64,000 nucleotides of DNA from Bacillus pumilus (GTDB taxonomy: Bacteria; Bacillota; Bacilli; Bacillales; Bacillaceae), in the NCBI RefSeq assembly GCF_002744245.1, contig NZ_NKHG01000016.1, positions 1-64,000 on the forward strand, written 5' to 3'. Numbering within the stretch: position 1 is the stretch's first letter; each line of letters opens with the position of its first letter. The notes below the pieces were generated by a model. That model had not been told where the DNA came from. It was given only the letters and a program-made list of their open reading frames with translations, and made no database searches. Both the position numbers and the translations under genes were made by a program. Below, in pieces: positions 34,568 to 43,130 of this stretch.

Positions 34568-36332
34568 GTTAAAACTTGAATTGAATTGGTTAGGAAAAGA
34601 AAATCAAAGAAAAATTGAGCCACGTCTTCTCTTAAAGGATGAAAAAAACTCAAATTTAGAACATGACAATGAAACCGAAAACATGCTGATTCATGGTGAT
34701 AATTTACTTGCTTTAAAAGCTCTTGAGAAAAATTATGCAGGAGAAATTCAGTGTATATATATTGATCCGCCCTATAATACTGGTTCGGCGTTTAAACATT
34801 ATAACGATAATTTAGAACATAGTATCTGGTTAGATTTGATGAGTTATCGCCTTAAGTCATTGAGGAAATTATTGAAGGAAACTGGTAGTATTTGGATTCA
34901 AATTGATGATGATGAACAAGCCTATTTAAAGGTTCTTTGTGACCAAATTTTTGGGCGCAATAATTTTATAAATATGATTTCAGTAAATATGAAGAATACT
35001 GCTGGTGCTTCTGGTGGTGGTGAAGATAAACGTTTGAAAAAGAATTGTGAGTATATCTTGATTTACGCAAAAGACTACTCTAAACTTCGAACATTTAAGC
35101 CTTCGTATGTATATGAAGATATCAGTAAAGTTGTTGAAGATTATCGAGAACAAAACAAAAGTTGGAAGTATACTTCAGTTCTTGTAAATGAGGGGGAAAA
35201 ACAATTTTTAGCAGAAACTGTAGATGGTTCTGGAAAACCAATCAAAATTTATAATCGTGTTGGTGCTGAAATAAAAAGTATAAACAAGTTGATGAAAGAG
35301 GAAGATTTAACCGAAGCACAAGCATATGTAAAATATTCGACACAGTTATTCCAAACAACAAATGCTCAAACATCTATTAGAACAAGAGTTTGGGAAGAAG
35401 CAGAGAAGCACGAAGGTAAAACTGATATTATCTCGGTTGAGTATGTTCCACAATCTGGTAAAAACTCCGGTCAACTATATGAGCAATTTTATAAAGGAGA
35501 TAAGTTCAGATTGTTTGTTTGGTTAAGAGACACTAGTGAAGAAATTAATGGAACCTTATATAAAAAAGACAAACTTGGATCTTATTGGGATGTGACAGGG
35601 GATATGAAGAATTTAACTAAAGAAGGAAAAGTACAATTCCCTAATGGTAAGAAGCCGGAAAAATTAATTCAACAAGTTTTGGAAATGGCAACTAAAGAGG
35701 GTGAATTCGTTCTAGATTCATTCTTAGGTTCGGGGACTACTGCAGCGGTGGCTCATAAAATGGGTAGAAAATGGATTGGTATTGAAATGGGTGATCATGC
35801 GTACACACACAGTAAGGTTCGTCTTGACTTAATTATTACGGGTAAAGATACGAATGGTATTACGAAGAACGTCGATTGGCGAGGAGGAGGCGGATATAAT
35901 TTTTACGAACTTGCTCCATCATTAATTAATATTGACTCATTTGGCGAAGAGATAATAAACAAAGAATATAGTCCGGAAATGCTTGCTGCTGCTGTTGCAA
36001 TACATGAGGGATATACCTATTCACCTTCTGAAGAAGTATTTTGGAAGCAATCTAAAGCGAACGAAAGGTCATATCTTTACGTTACTACTCGTTACATTAA
36101 TGAACCCTATATTACTGCAATACATGAAACAATGGAGGATGGAGAATATTTAGTTATAGCTAGTAAATCTTTTGATGAGTCAGTAATGAATCTATTCGAT
36201 AATATTGCAGTTAAGAAGATTCCACAATCTTTGTTAAATGACTGTGAATATGCTGTAAACGACTACAATTTGAATATTGTTTCTCCACCAATTTATGAAT
36301 ACGACGATCAGGAAGGTGAAGAAAATGAATAA
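34560..36332 (+). CDS. type III restriction-modification methyltransferase (Mod)
   Basis: N6-adenine DNA methyltransferase that also supplies sequence recognition to the type III complex. The catalytic motif IV DPPY is at residues 69-72 and precedes the SAM motif DSFLGSGTT (386-394), the order of the beta class. The region between is the variable target-recognition domain. 590 aa, intact. AT-rich against its neighbours. It overlaps res by 8 bp. Confidence 0.94.
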   Translation: MNKLKLELNWLGKENQRKIEPRLLLKDEKNSNLEHDNETENMLIHGDNLLALKALEKNYAGEIQCIYIDPPYNTGSAFKHYNDNLEHSIWLDLMSYRLKSLRKLLKETGSIWIQIDDDEQAYLKVLCDQIFGRNNFINMISVNMKNTAGASGGGEDKRLKKNCEYILIYAKDYSKLRTFKPSYVYEDISKVVEDYREQNKSWKYTSVLVNEGEKQFLAETVDGSGKPIKIYNRVGAEIKSINKLMKEEDLTEAQAYVKYSTQLFQTTNAQTSIRTRVWEEAEKHEGKTDIISVEYVPQSGKNSGQLYEQFYKGDKFRLFVWLRDTSEEINGTLYKKDKLGSYWDVTGDMKNLTKEGKVQFPNGKKPEKLIQQVLEMATKEGEFVLDSFLGSGTTAAVAHKMGRKWIGIEMGDHAYTHSKVRLDLIITGKDTNGITKNVDWRGGGGYNFYELAPSLINIDSFGEEIINKEYSPEMLAAAVAIHEGYTYSPSEEVFWKQSKANERSYLYVTTRYINEPYITAIHETMEDGEYLVIASKSFDESVMNLFDNIAVKKIPQSLLNDCEYAVNDYNLNIVSPPIYEYDDQEGEENE

Positions 36333-38973
36333 TCTACAATTTTCAATTGCAGATATAATAGGGACGTTATCGCTCCGCAAACCTCAAGAGAAGTCACTAA
36401 CTATTTTGGATAAGCTCCTATCAACAGTAGATATCAAGCATGATGTAAGCTTAGATGTTAATGAAAAACTTGTTAATGATTTGTACCCAACGTTCTCTAA
36501 GTCAGAACGAGATTTTTTATCTTTGACATTTGCATTGGCGACAGGTGTTGGAAAAACAAGACTTATGGGAGCTTTTATTACATATCTGTATACAAATCAT
36601 GATATAAAGAATTTTTTTATTGTCGCACCTGGGAAAACAATTTATGAGAAGCTAAAACAAGACTTGGGTAATGAAAATAATTCTAAGTATGTATTTAAAG
36701 GGTTGAGTTGTTTTTCAAATCCTCCTCAAATAATTACCGATGATGATTACCGAACAAAACAGTTTAATTTTTTTGAAAGTGAAATTAATATCTATATTTA
36801 TAATATTGATAAATTTAATCAAGAAGATTCCAGGATGCGGTCGGTAAATGAAAACTTAGGAAATTCCTTTTTTGGAGAGTTATCAAATTTAGATGACCTT
36901 GTGATAATAATGGATGAGAGTCATCATTACCGTGCGGCAAAAGGTGCAAAAGCACTAAATGATTTGAAACCTATTTTAGGAATAGAATTGACTGCTACAC
37001 CTTTCGTACAAAAGGGGAATAAGCAAGTGTTCTTTAAGAATGTGGTTTATGAGTATCCATTGTCGCAAGCAATTGCTGATGGATATACTCGAACACCATT
37101 CGCAGTGACAAGAACTGATGTGAATTTCTTTAACTTCGGAGATGTAGAAAAAGATAAGTTAATGCTTAATGACGGTATTTTATGCCATGAAAAGGCAAAG
37201 ATCAGTCTTGAACAATATGCAAATACTACGAACGAAAGAAAAGTAAAACCGTTTATGTTAGTGGTATGTAAAGATACTACACATGCTACATGGGTTGAAA
37301 ATTACATTAAATCAGAAGAATTTAAAGCTGGTACATACAAGAATAAAACCATCATTGTTCACTCTAATCAATTAAAGTCTGAAAGTGATAATAATTTACG
37401 TTTATTGCTAGATGTCGAAAAAGAAGGTAATCCAGTAGAAATAGTCATTCATGTGAATAAGTTGAAAGAAGGTTGGGATGTAAACAATCTTTATACAATT
37501 GTTCCATTGCGTTCTGCTACGTCTTTAATCCTACGGGAGCAAATGGTGGGTAGGGGACTTAGGTTACCTTATGGAGAAAGAACAGGAAATGATGCAATAG
37601 ATTCAGTGATGCTTACTGCTCATGACAAGTTTAATGATATTCTTGAAGCGGCTCAAAAAGGGAACTCTATATTTAAGGCAGGAAATATTATTAAAGCTGA
37701 AGAACTAGAGAAACAGAAAACTACTTCAACACAATTATTGTTTCCTATAGATGAAGTTGAGTTACTTAATGAGGGATATTCGCAAACCAAGCTGGAAGAG
37801 AATGAAGAAAATAATAGGCTTTTTGTCCAAACAGATACGTTTGTTACCGAAGCAATTGAGGATGTAAGCGAGATAGAAGATACAGAAGAAGTTAGAAAAA
37901 AAGTTACTGAGAAAGTAAAGCATAAAATTCAATCGAATGAGGATTTAGGTAAAATTTTCAAAGAAAACCAAGACCCATTTTCTAAATGGATTAATAAAGA
38001 AGTAACACGTAAAGTAAAGAAGGCTGTTAATAAATATATTCCCATACCCAGAATTTTAGTAAAAGAAGATGGAGTGGCTGAATATTATTTTGAAGATTTT
38101 GATTTAGATTTTTCAACGTTAAAATATCAACCGGTTGAAAGTGAACTAATAGCTCAAGACTTAACAAACGTCCAAAACATTGAACATCTTAATGCAGGTA
38201 ACTTGGATTTTAATGGTTATCAACCTCACAAATTACTGCTAGCAGAACTACGAAAGAAAGCTGAAATTGACTATGAGCGAGATTCTGAGCTGATATTCAA
38301 ACTCCTCTCACAGTTTCTTGAAAAAATGAAAATAAACTTTGGTGAGAATGGCATGAAGAATATTGTCATGATGTACAAGAATGATATTTCTAAAGAAATA
38401 TTTCGTCAGATGATGGTTCACTTTTGTCAGTTAGATGGGATGTTAGTTGAGGAAGTTCTCCCACCGATAAAAAAGAATTCTAAATCAAATTATACCTATG
38501 AAACAAAACTTAGCTTGTTCGAACCCTATGATTCTAAGGTTCATGGAAATATTAAGTCAGTCATTTTTACAGGAAGTAAAAAAGGGGTATTTGATCCTAT
38601 AAAATTTGACAGTGTTCCCGAATTAGTACTAGCCAGAATTATTGATAATGCACCCATGAGCTTGAATTGGTTGCGTCCATCATTGGCACAATTCGGCATA
38701 AAATACGATAAAGATAAACAATACCAACCAGATTTTGTGGTTGAAACAAGCGATAATATTTACCTAATAGAGGTCAAGGGTGAAGATAAAGTTAATGATA
38801 ATGATGTATTAGCAAAAAAACAAAGAGCTTCAAGTTATTGTAAAATTGTGAATGAGTGGAGTTTAGCAAACGGCTATAAAATTTGGAAGCATGTGTTTAT
38901 TCCCTCAAAACAAATATTGGTAAATTCATCTTTCGAACATCTAATGAATAGATTTAATGTTGATTTAGATTAA
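36325..38973 (+). CDS. type III restriction endonuclease (Res)
   Basis: SF2 helicase-nuclease that travels along DNA from unmethylated sites and cuts when two complexes meet. Walker A ATGVGKT (residues 72-78), DESHH (197-201), ELTATPF, and the motif V-VI region KEGWDVNN and REQMVGRGLRLP. C-terminal PD-(D/E)xK nuclease: PD at 802-803 and EVK at 816-818. The start at 36325 (882 aa) is set by GGAAGGTGA and the overlap with mod. Intact, so the system is probably active. Confidence 0.94.
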   Translation: MNNLQFSIADIIGTLSLRKPQEKSLTILDKLLSTVDIKHDVSLDVNEKLVNDLYPTFSKSERDFLSLTFALATGVGKTRLMGAFITYLYTNHDIKNFFIVAPGKTIYEKLKQDLGNENNSKYVFKGLSCFSNPPQIITDDDYRTKQFNFFESEINIYIYNIDKFNQEDSRMRSVNENLGNSFFGELSNLDDLVIIMDESHHYRAAKGAKALNDLKPILGIELTATPFVQKGNKQVFFKNVVYEYPLSQAIADGYTRTPFAVTRTDVNFFNFGDVEKDKLMLNDGILCHEKAKISLEQYANTTNERKVKPFMLVVCKDTTHATWVENYIKSEEFKAGTYKNKTIIVHSNQLKSESDNNLRLLLDVEKEGNPVEIVIHVNKLKEGWDVNNLYTIVPLRSATSLILREQMVGRGLRLPYGERTGNDAIDSVMLTAHDKFNDILEAAQKGNSIFKAGNIIKAEELEKQKTTSTQLLFPIDEVELLNEGYSQTKLEENEENNRLFVQTDTFVTEAIEDVSEIEDTEEVRKKVTEKVKHKIQSNEDLGKIFKENQDPFSKWINKEVTRKVKKAVNKYIPIPRILVKEDGVAEYYFEDFDLDFSTLKYQPVESELIAQDLTNVQNIEHLNAGNLDFNGYQPHKLLLAELRKKAEIDYERDSELIFKLLSQFLEKMKINFGENGMKNIVMMYKNDISKEIFRQMMVHFCQLDGMLVEEVLPPIKKNSKSNYTYETKLSLFEPYDSKVHGNIKSVIFTGSKKGVFDPIKFDSVPELVLARIIDNAPMSLNWLRPSLAQFGIKYDKDKQYQPDFVVETSDNIYLIEVKGEDKVNDNDVLAKKQRASSYCKIVNEWSLANGYKIWKHVFIPSKQILVNSSFEHLMNRFNVDLD

Positions 38974-38978
38974 TAGGT

Positions 38979-39012
38979 AATAGTCCAAGTCATTTGACTT
39001 GGGCTATTTTTT
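38979..39012 (+). terminator. res terminator
   Basis: Perfect or near-perfect 14-bp stem aatagtccaagtca / tgacttgggctatt with a tiny loop, then TTTT. Confidence 0.92.
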
Positions 39013-39080
39013 GTGAAAATATTTGTAGTTTTTTTAGGCTGCAAAACTTAACAAGTACTCAATAGAATATTAAACCTCCC

Positions 39081-39107
39081 TTTTGTAGCTTTTTAAAAGC
39101 TACAAAA
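39081..39107. terminator. 13-bp perfect palindrome, probable terminator
   Basis: Arms ttttgtagctttt and aaaagctacaaaa around a single T. It lies 20 bp after the stop of the minus-strand LytTR/DUF3021 gene and could terminate either strand. Confidence 0.6.
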
Positions 39108-39126
39108 ATCTATAGAAAGAAGGAAA

Positions 39127-39777
39127 TTAATATGAGGATGCTTGGTCTTTTTTATACAATAGGTACTTGATTAAAAAGAATAAAGCCATGACCACAAGAA
39201 AATTCACGATGAACGAAAGGAGACTAATTTCACCACTGACGATGATGATCGTTGTCATAATCATACACATCACAAGGATGATATATAAGATTTGTTGAAA
39301 AAGAATCCGATTATGACTGTACGTATGTTTAGGGTATAGCAAGAAGGTCAGGGCGCTGGAAAAAAAGGAACTGAACATGATTGCTTGTAACATGTAAATC
39401 GGCATTGATCCAAATGTGAAACAGTAAATTAGCACTAACGCCGTAAAGATCATACAAAATGTGATTAAAAGATTAATGATATAACGTCCCATCCTGTTCA
39501 CTTCCTCCGTAACCCAAGCTTCTTTTTTAATGCTTGAATATAAGAAACACCCATCTGTCGTATACAAAAACGATCTTTTATCAACACTTTCTATATATAA
39601 GATGTCGTGATAATAGATCTTTTTCGTGCTTTCTTTCTCAGGATCTTTCGCTAGGAAGAAGGGGGCTGATTGCTCCACTTGCTGGACAAGCTTTTCAAAC
39701 GTCGAATTAAGCTCATAAATGTGAAAAGAAACATATTCTGATTGCGGCTTTTGAATGAAATGAATATCCGTTTTCAT
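39127..39777 (-). CDS. fused LytTR fragment and DUF3021 membrane protein
   Basis: 216 aa. Residues 1-90 resemble the N-terminal half of small LytTR DNA-binding regulators (KKIYYHDILYIESVDKRSF), but the second half of the DNA-binding domain is absent. From residue 96 on there are four membrane spans typical of DUF3021 proteins, normally the next gene. The GGAGG expected for a separate DUF3021 gene is still present inside the ORF (39504-39508), 11 nt before ATG 39492. An internal deletion seems to have joined the two genes. DUF3021 may still be made alone from 39492. Confidence 0.7.
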   Translation of the reverse strand: MKTDIHFIQKPQSEYVSFHIYELNSTFEKLVQQVEQSAPFFLAKDPEKESTKKIYYHDILYIESVDKRSFLYTTDGCFLYSSIKKEAWVTEEVNRMGRYIINLLITFCMIFTALVLIYCFTFGSMPIYMLQAIMFSSFFSSALTFLLYPKHTYSHNRILFQQILYIILVMCMIMTTIIIVSGEISLLSFIVNFLVVMALFFLIKYLLYKKDQASSY

Positions 39778-39782
39778 TTATT

Positions 39783-40343
39783 TTATTTGTAATCTCTCTT
39801 CAAAATCGAATACATATACACATCATCGAATCCATTTTGACCACATTCATACTCCCTCAATAAACCCTCTCGCACAAAATCAAAATTCTCCAATAATTGA
39901 ACAGAGGACGTGTTTGCTGGATCGATAATCGCTTCAATTCGATTCAGGTTCATTTCTTGAAACCCGTATTGAATCACTGCAGCAATCGCTTCCCTCATGA
40001 TGCCTTTTCTCCAATGATCGTGGTGCAATTCATAGCCAATTTCAGTGCGGAGATGCTGTTTTTCCAGATTGAGAAAGCCGCAGCTGCCAATGATGGCCGG
40101 GTCGTCTTTTAAAGAAATGCCCCACCGGATGCCTGTTTGTTCTCTGAAGATATCGTCATACCACTTGACTTCTTCTTTTGTGTCTTCAAGGGATTCATGC
40201 GCATCGATTCCCATGTAGCGGCACACGGTTTCATTGGATAAATAGATGTGCATATCCGCAGCATCTGCGATCGTTGCTTGTTTTAAGATCAGTCTTTCGG
40301 TATGTATCGTTGGAAATGATTGTGGGAACGTAATGTTGTTCAT
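39783..40343 (-). CDS. GNAT acetyltransferase, RimJ/RimL type
   Basis: 186 aa. TERLILKQATIADAADMHIY is the typical RimJ/RimL start; the acetyl-CoA loop is in HHDHWRKGIMREA, followed by NLNRIEAIIDPANTSSVQLL. The substrate is unknown (protein N-terminus or small molecule). It ends 5 bp before the LytTR/DUF3021 start, on the same strand. Confidence 0.88.
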   Translation of the reverse strand: MNNITFPQSFPTIHTERLILKQATIADAADMHIYLSNETVCRYMGIDAHESLEDTKEEVKWYDDIFREQTGIRWGISLKDDPAIIGSCGFLNLEKQHLRTEIGYELHHDHWRKGIMREAIAAVIQYGFQEMNLNRIEAIIDPANTSSVQLLENFDFVREGLLREYECGQNGFDDVYMYSILKRDYK

Positions 40344-40347
40344 TCAT

Positions 40348-40533
40348 TCATCCTCCATGCGATGTCTTTTGTTCTGTACATGCCTTACAATAAAAAACCC
40401 CTTCATTCCTCAGCCAAGCCTTTACCTCTGTCATCCCTCGTCTTTTTGGATAAATCAGCTTGACGTACACTTCTTCGTTTCCTTTTATCTTCTTCTGACA
40501 GCTAGCACACGTGGGTTCTTCAAATAGAAACAA
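40348..40533 (-). CDS. small zinc-ribbon protein
   Basis: 61 aa with two CxxC pairs, CASCQKK near the start and YCKACTEQ near the end, a treble-clef or zinc-ribbon arrangement. Between them are basic strands (VKLIYPKRRG). Similar Bacillus proteins carry uninformative names. Just 4 bp upstream of the acetyltransferase, so co-transcribed. Confidence 0.7.
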   Translation of the reverse strand: MFLFEEPTCASCQKKIKGNEEVYVKLIYPKRRGMTEVKAWLRNEGVFYCKACTEQKTSHGG

Positions 40534-40588
40534 TTGACATACTCCTTTTAATGGGTTTCTTTCATCATACCAAAAATTGAAATGTTTT

Positions 40589-41773
40589 CTATCTGTTTTC
40601 CTGTGTCTTTCGTTGGGGGCGTTGGTGTAAATAGAAGGAATAAGAAATGAACATCAACGCAACAAAACTGGCTAACCCGCCAATCCAGCTTAAATTCGTT
40701 ACGCTTGTATATTGTATCATCACGCCGCCAATTGACGAGCCGAGCATCATGCCGATGTTCATGACCGCTGTATTAAAACTCAGCACGGTTTCCGATGCTT
40801 GGGGTTTAAGTGAGATCAGATAAAATTGCTTCGCTGGTGTTGTAGTCCATGTAGCGGTGCCCCATATGGCGAGAGTGATGAAGACGCCAACCGCAGAAAA
40901 TTGTGTAAAGAGTAATGCAAAGAGAGTGAACATTTGAACTGTGATGCTGATTGAAATGGTTCGTTTTGGTCCCCATTGATCGACCGCGTATCCACCAAAG
41001 CGTGAGCCAATAAAAGCAGAAATCCCTAAAACGAGTAAGGCGATGCTTGTCATTTCTAGAGAAAAGCCGGCAGTCTGTCTTAATAATGGTGAGATATAAG
41101 CGAATACCATCGTGTAGCCTAAAATCCAAAAGGCTGTCGTTGCTAAGCCGCTAATTACCCTGCGATCTTGAAGGATTTGAATTTGCTGTTTCAATGGCAC
41201 ATGGGAATGTCCCTTCATGTGAGGCAATAATTGATAAAGAAGGATCAAGAGACAAGCGGTACCTAGAGCGATGATGAGAAAAATATAATGCCAATCCACA
41301 TGCCCTGATAAAAATGTGCCAATTGGTACGCCAAGTACTAATGAAACTGTAAACCCAGTAATCACAGTTGCCATCGCACTGCCCTTTTTTTCTGGAGGGG
41401 CGATCTGCGCTGCATAATTCGTTGCGACCACAATATATAAGCCGCCACTCATGGCCATGATGACCCGAGATAGCATGAGCAGTACAAAGTGATGACTAAA
41501 AAAGGCGAGCAGGTTGCCTAATATAAATGCGAAAATAGCCGATAAAAGAACCCTTTTTCGGTTCAATTTCGATGTTGCGATGACTAGAAATAGGGCGCCC
41601 ACTGCATAAAAGAGAGAATAGACTGTGATGAGCTGTCCAGCAGCTGGGATTGAGATGCGCAGATCGTCAGAAATGATGTCTAGAATCCCAGACACCACGA
41701 ATTCTGAAGTGCCTGTGACGAAAGAACCGATGGCTAAAAGAAATATGAGTAGTTGATGAGATGTGTTTTTCAT
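40589..41773 (-). CDS. MFS efflux transporter (AraJ-like)
   Basis: 394 aa, 12 predicted spans. The DHA1-type motif after span 2, TSKLNRKRVLL, and GFTVSLVLGVPIGTFLSG in span 5 point to a drug or sugar-efflux antiporter of the COG2814 group. The frame extends to 41809, but GAAGGAAGGG supports the ATG at 41773. Divergent from a LysR gene that probably controls it. Confidence 0.85.
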   Translation of the reverse strand: MKNTSHQLLIFLLAIGSFVTGTSEFVVSGILDIISDDLRISIPAAGQLITVYSLFYAVGALFLVIATSKLNRKRVLLSAIFAFILGNLLAFFSHHFVLLMLSRVIMAMSGGLYIVVATNYAAQIAPPEKKGSAMATVITGFTVSLVLGVPIGTFLSGHVDWHYIFLIIALGTACLLILLYQLLPHMKGHSHVPLKQQIQILQDRRVISGLATTAFWILGYTMVFAYISPLLRQTAGFSLEMTSIALLVLGISAFIGSRFGGYAVDQWGPKRTISISITVQMFTLFALLFTQFSAVGVFITLAIWGTATWTTTPAKQFYLISLKPQASETVLSFNTAVMNIGMMLGSSIGGVMIQYTSVTNLSWIGGLASFVALMFISYSFYLHQRPQRKTQENR

Positions 41774-41817
41774 TTGAACCCTTCCTTCATTTTGAAACGT
41801 TGTGTTCATTTTAAAAC
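41769..41817. promoter_or_regulatory. repeated motif between the MFS and lysR genes
   Basis: TTCATTTTGAAAC (41786-41798) and TTCATTTTAAAAC (41805-41817), plus a third partial copy near 41769. Spacing of 19 bp, close to two helical turns, suggests a LysR-type binding site. Confidence 0.5.
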
Positions 41818-41872
41818 CTGTGCTAACATAAGTAAAATTGATGTTTTTAATGAAGGAGATGAGGAAATACTC

Positions 41873-42769
41873 ATGAGCTTTGTTCGTTTTGAAATTATCG
41901 CGAAAGTGGTCGAGTTAGGAAGTTTTACAGCCACTGCTGAAGCATTAAATATGACGCAGTCTGCAGTGAGTCATGCTGTGGCAAGCTTGGAGGCAGAGTG
42001 GGGTGTCTCTTTATTCATTCGTGATCGAAAAAAGGGAATCACGCTGACAGAGATCGGTCAAACGCTTCTTCCGCATATAAGAGAAGTGTTAAATAGAGTG
42101 GAGATGATCCAGCAGGAAATAGCGTTAACGAATAATATTGAAGCTGGCTTGATTCGCATCGGGACATTTGCAAGTGCATCTGCTTGTTTATTGCCTAAAC
42201 TGCTTGTGAGCTATCAGAAAAAACATCCGAAAATTGAATTTAAGTTCTATGAAGGAACGTATGAAGAAATATTGGAGTGGCTGCATTCTGGCATCATCGA
42301 TGTTGGTTTTGTTGTGAAAGGCAAAGAGGATGCTGCCTTTGACTTGCTGCCACTCATCAAAGATGAAATGGTGGTTGCCTATCACTCAAATCATCGGTTT
42401 CAGAAGCAGTGCATCGTAGAGATGGCAGATTTAGCGGATGAACCGTTTATTATGCCAACTGGCATGTATCAATCACATGTAGAGGATATTTTTTCAGAGG
42501 CCCAAATCAAGCCAGCTATTTTATTTGAAGTACATGATTGTACGACCATTGCCCGTATGGTCGGGGAAGGTCTCGGTGTGACGATAGGTCCTGAGCTATT
42601 TTTGAAAACCCAGCAACATGTGCAGATCAGTCAGCTGAATGTGTCGCATCATCGTGAGGTCGCACTCGCTTGCCCATCTATCTCACATGCTTCTCCTGCT
42701 CTGAAAGAGTTTTTCCATGTAGCCGAAACAGTTTTTGCAAAAGAAAGGAATTCAACGAAGGGTGTATAA
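41873..42769 (+). CDS. LysR-family transcriptional regulator
   Basis: 298 aa. N-terminal HTH: GSFTATAEALNMTQSAVSHA, then LEAEWGVSLFIRDRKKGITL. Periplasmic-binding-like effector domain from about residue 90. GGAGATGAGG precedes the ATG at 41873; the upstream extension of the frame has no ribosome-binding site. Likely regulator of the divergent MFS pump. The inducer is unknown. Confidence 0.9.
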   Translation: MSFVRFEIIAKVVELGSFTATAEALNMTQSAVSHAVASLEAEWGVSLFIRDRKKGITLTEIGQTLLPHIREVLNRVEMIQQEIALTNNIEAGLIRIGTFASASACLLPKLLVSYQKKHPKIEFKFYEGTYEEILEWLHSGIIDVGFVVKGKEDAAFDLLPLIKDEMVVAYHSNHRFQKQCIVEMADLADEPFIMPTGMYQSHVEDIFSEAQIKPAILFEVHDCTTIARMVGEGLGVTIGPELFLKTQQHVQISQLNVSHHREVALACPSISHASPALKEFFHVAETVFAKERNSTKGV

Positions 42770-42804
42770 AGAACTAGATGCTATTTTCCAAATTCGTGTA
42801 ATAA

Positions 42805-42848
42805 GACGAATGAAGCGGACATTTCTTTGAAAAATGTTCGCTTTTCGT
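42805..42848 (+). terminator. hairpin after lysR, PurBox-like arms
   Basis: Arms aagcggacattt (42813-42824) and aaatgttcgctt (42832-42843), extended by acgaa / ttcgt. It can end the lysR transcript. The arms also read CGGACATT and CGAACATT, close to the PurR box core. Confidence 0.6.
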
Positions 42849-42849
42849 A

Positions 42850-42878
42850 TTGTGTTTTAAAAATGAAGTTGGTACAAT
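42850..42878 (+). promoter_or_regulatory. SigA promoter of pbuG
   Basis: TTGTGT (42850-42855), 17-bp spacer, TACAAT (42873-42878), about 25 bp before the riboswitch aptamer. Confidence 0.75.
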
Positions 42879-42901
42879 AGACACAGAAATCAAATAGATA
42901 G

Positions 42902-43072
42902 AAGTCGTATAATCGCGGGGATATGGCCCGCAAGTTTCTACCAAGCTACCGTAAATGGCTTGACTACGTCAATTCACACTCGTTTGATATAAATCATGCA
43001 TTGTTCTTGTTTTATGTCACGGCCTGAATTCACACTTGTAGTCAAGCGTCCCAAATTGTTGGGGCGTTTTTT
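42902..43072 (+). promoter_or_regulatory. guanine riboswitch of pbuG
   Basis: Aptamer at 42902-42971 with the conserved TATAATCGCGGGGATATGG, GTTTCTACC and CCGTAAATGG segments. The specificity base lies in GACTAC, the guanine form (adenine switches carry T). The segment gcttgactac (42958-42967) can pair perfectly with gtagtcaagc (43038-43047), which overlaps the terminator cgtccc / ggggcg (43047-43066) with its T tract. This is a classical OFF switch by termination. Confidence 0.95.
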
Positions 43073-43130
43073 ATTTGACTTGTGAATGGGACAGCCTAAA
43101 GCAAAAGGACATGAAGGGAGTCAGTTGGCT

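Noticed and set aside
34560-38973. The restriction locus as type I, BREX or DISARM
   Set aside because: Only a beta-class Mod and a helicase-nuclease Res with C-terminal PD-ExK are present; no HsdS, PglZ or other subunits.
43086-43130. Longer N-terminus for PbuG from ATG 43086
   Set aside because: The ATG abuts the riboswitch terminator and has no ribosome-binding site; TTG 43131 with GAAGGGAG gives the usual protein.
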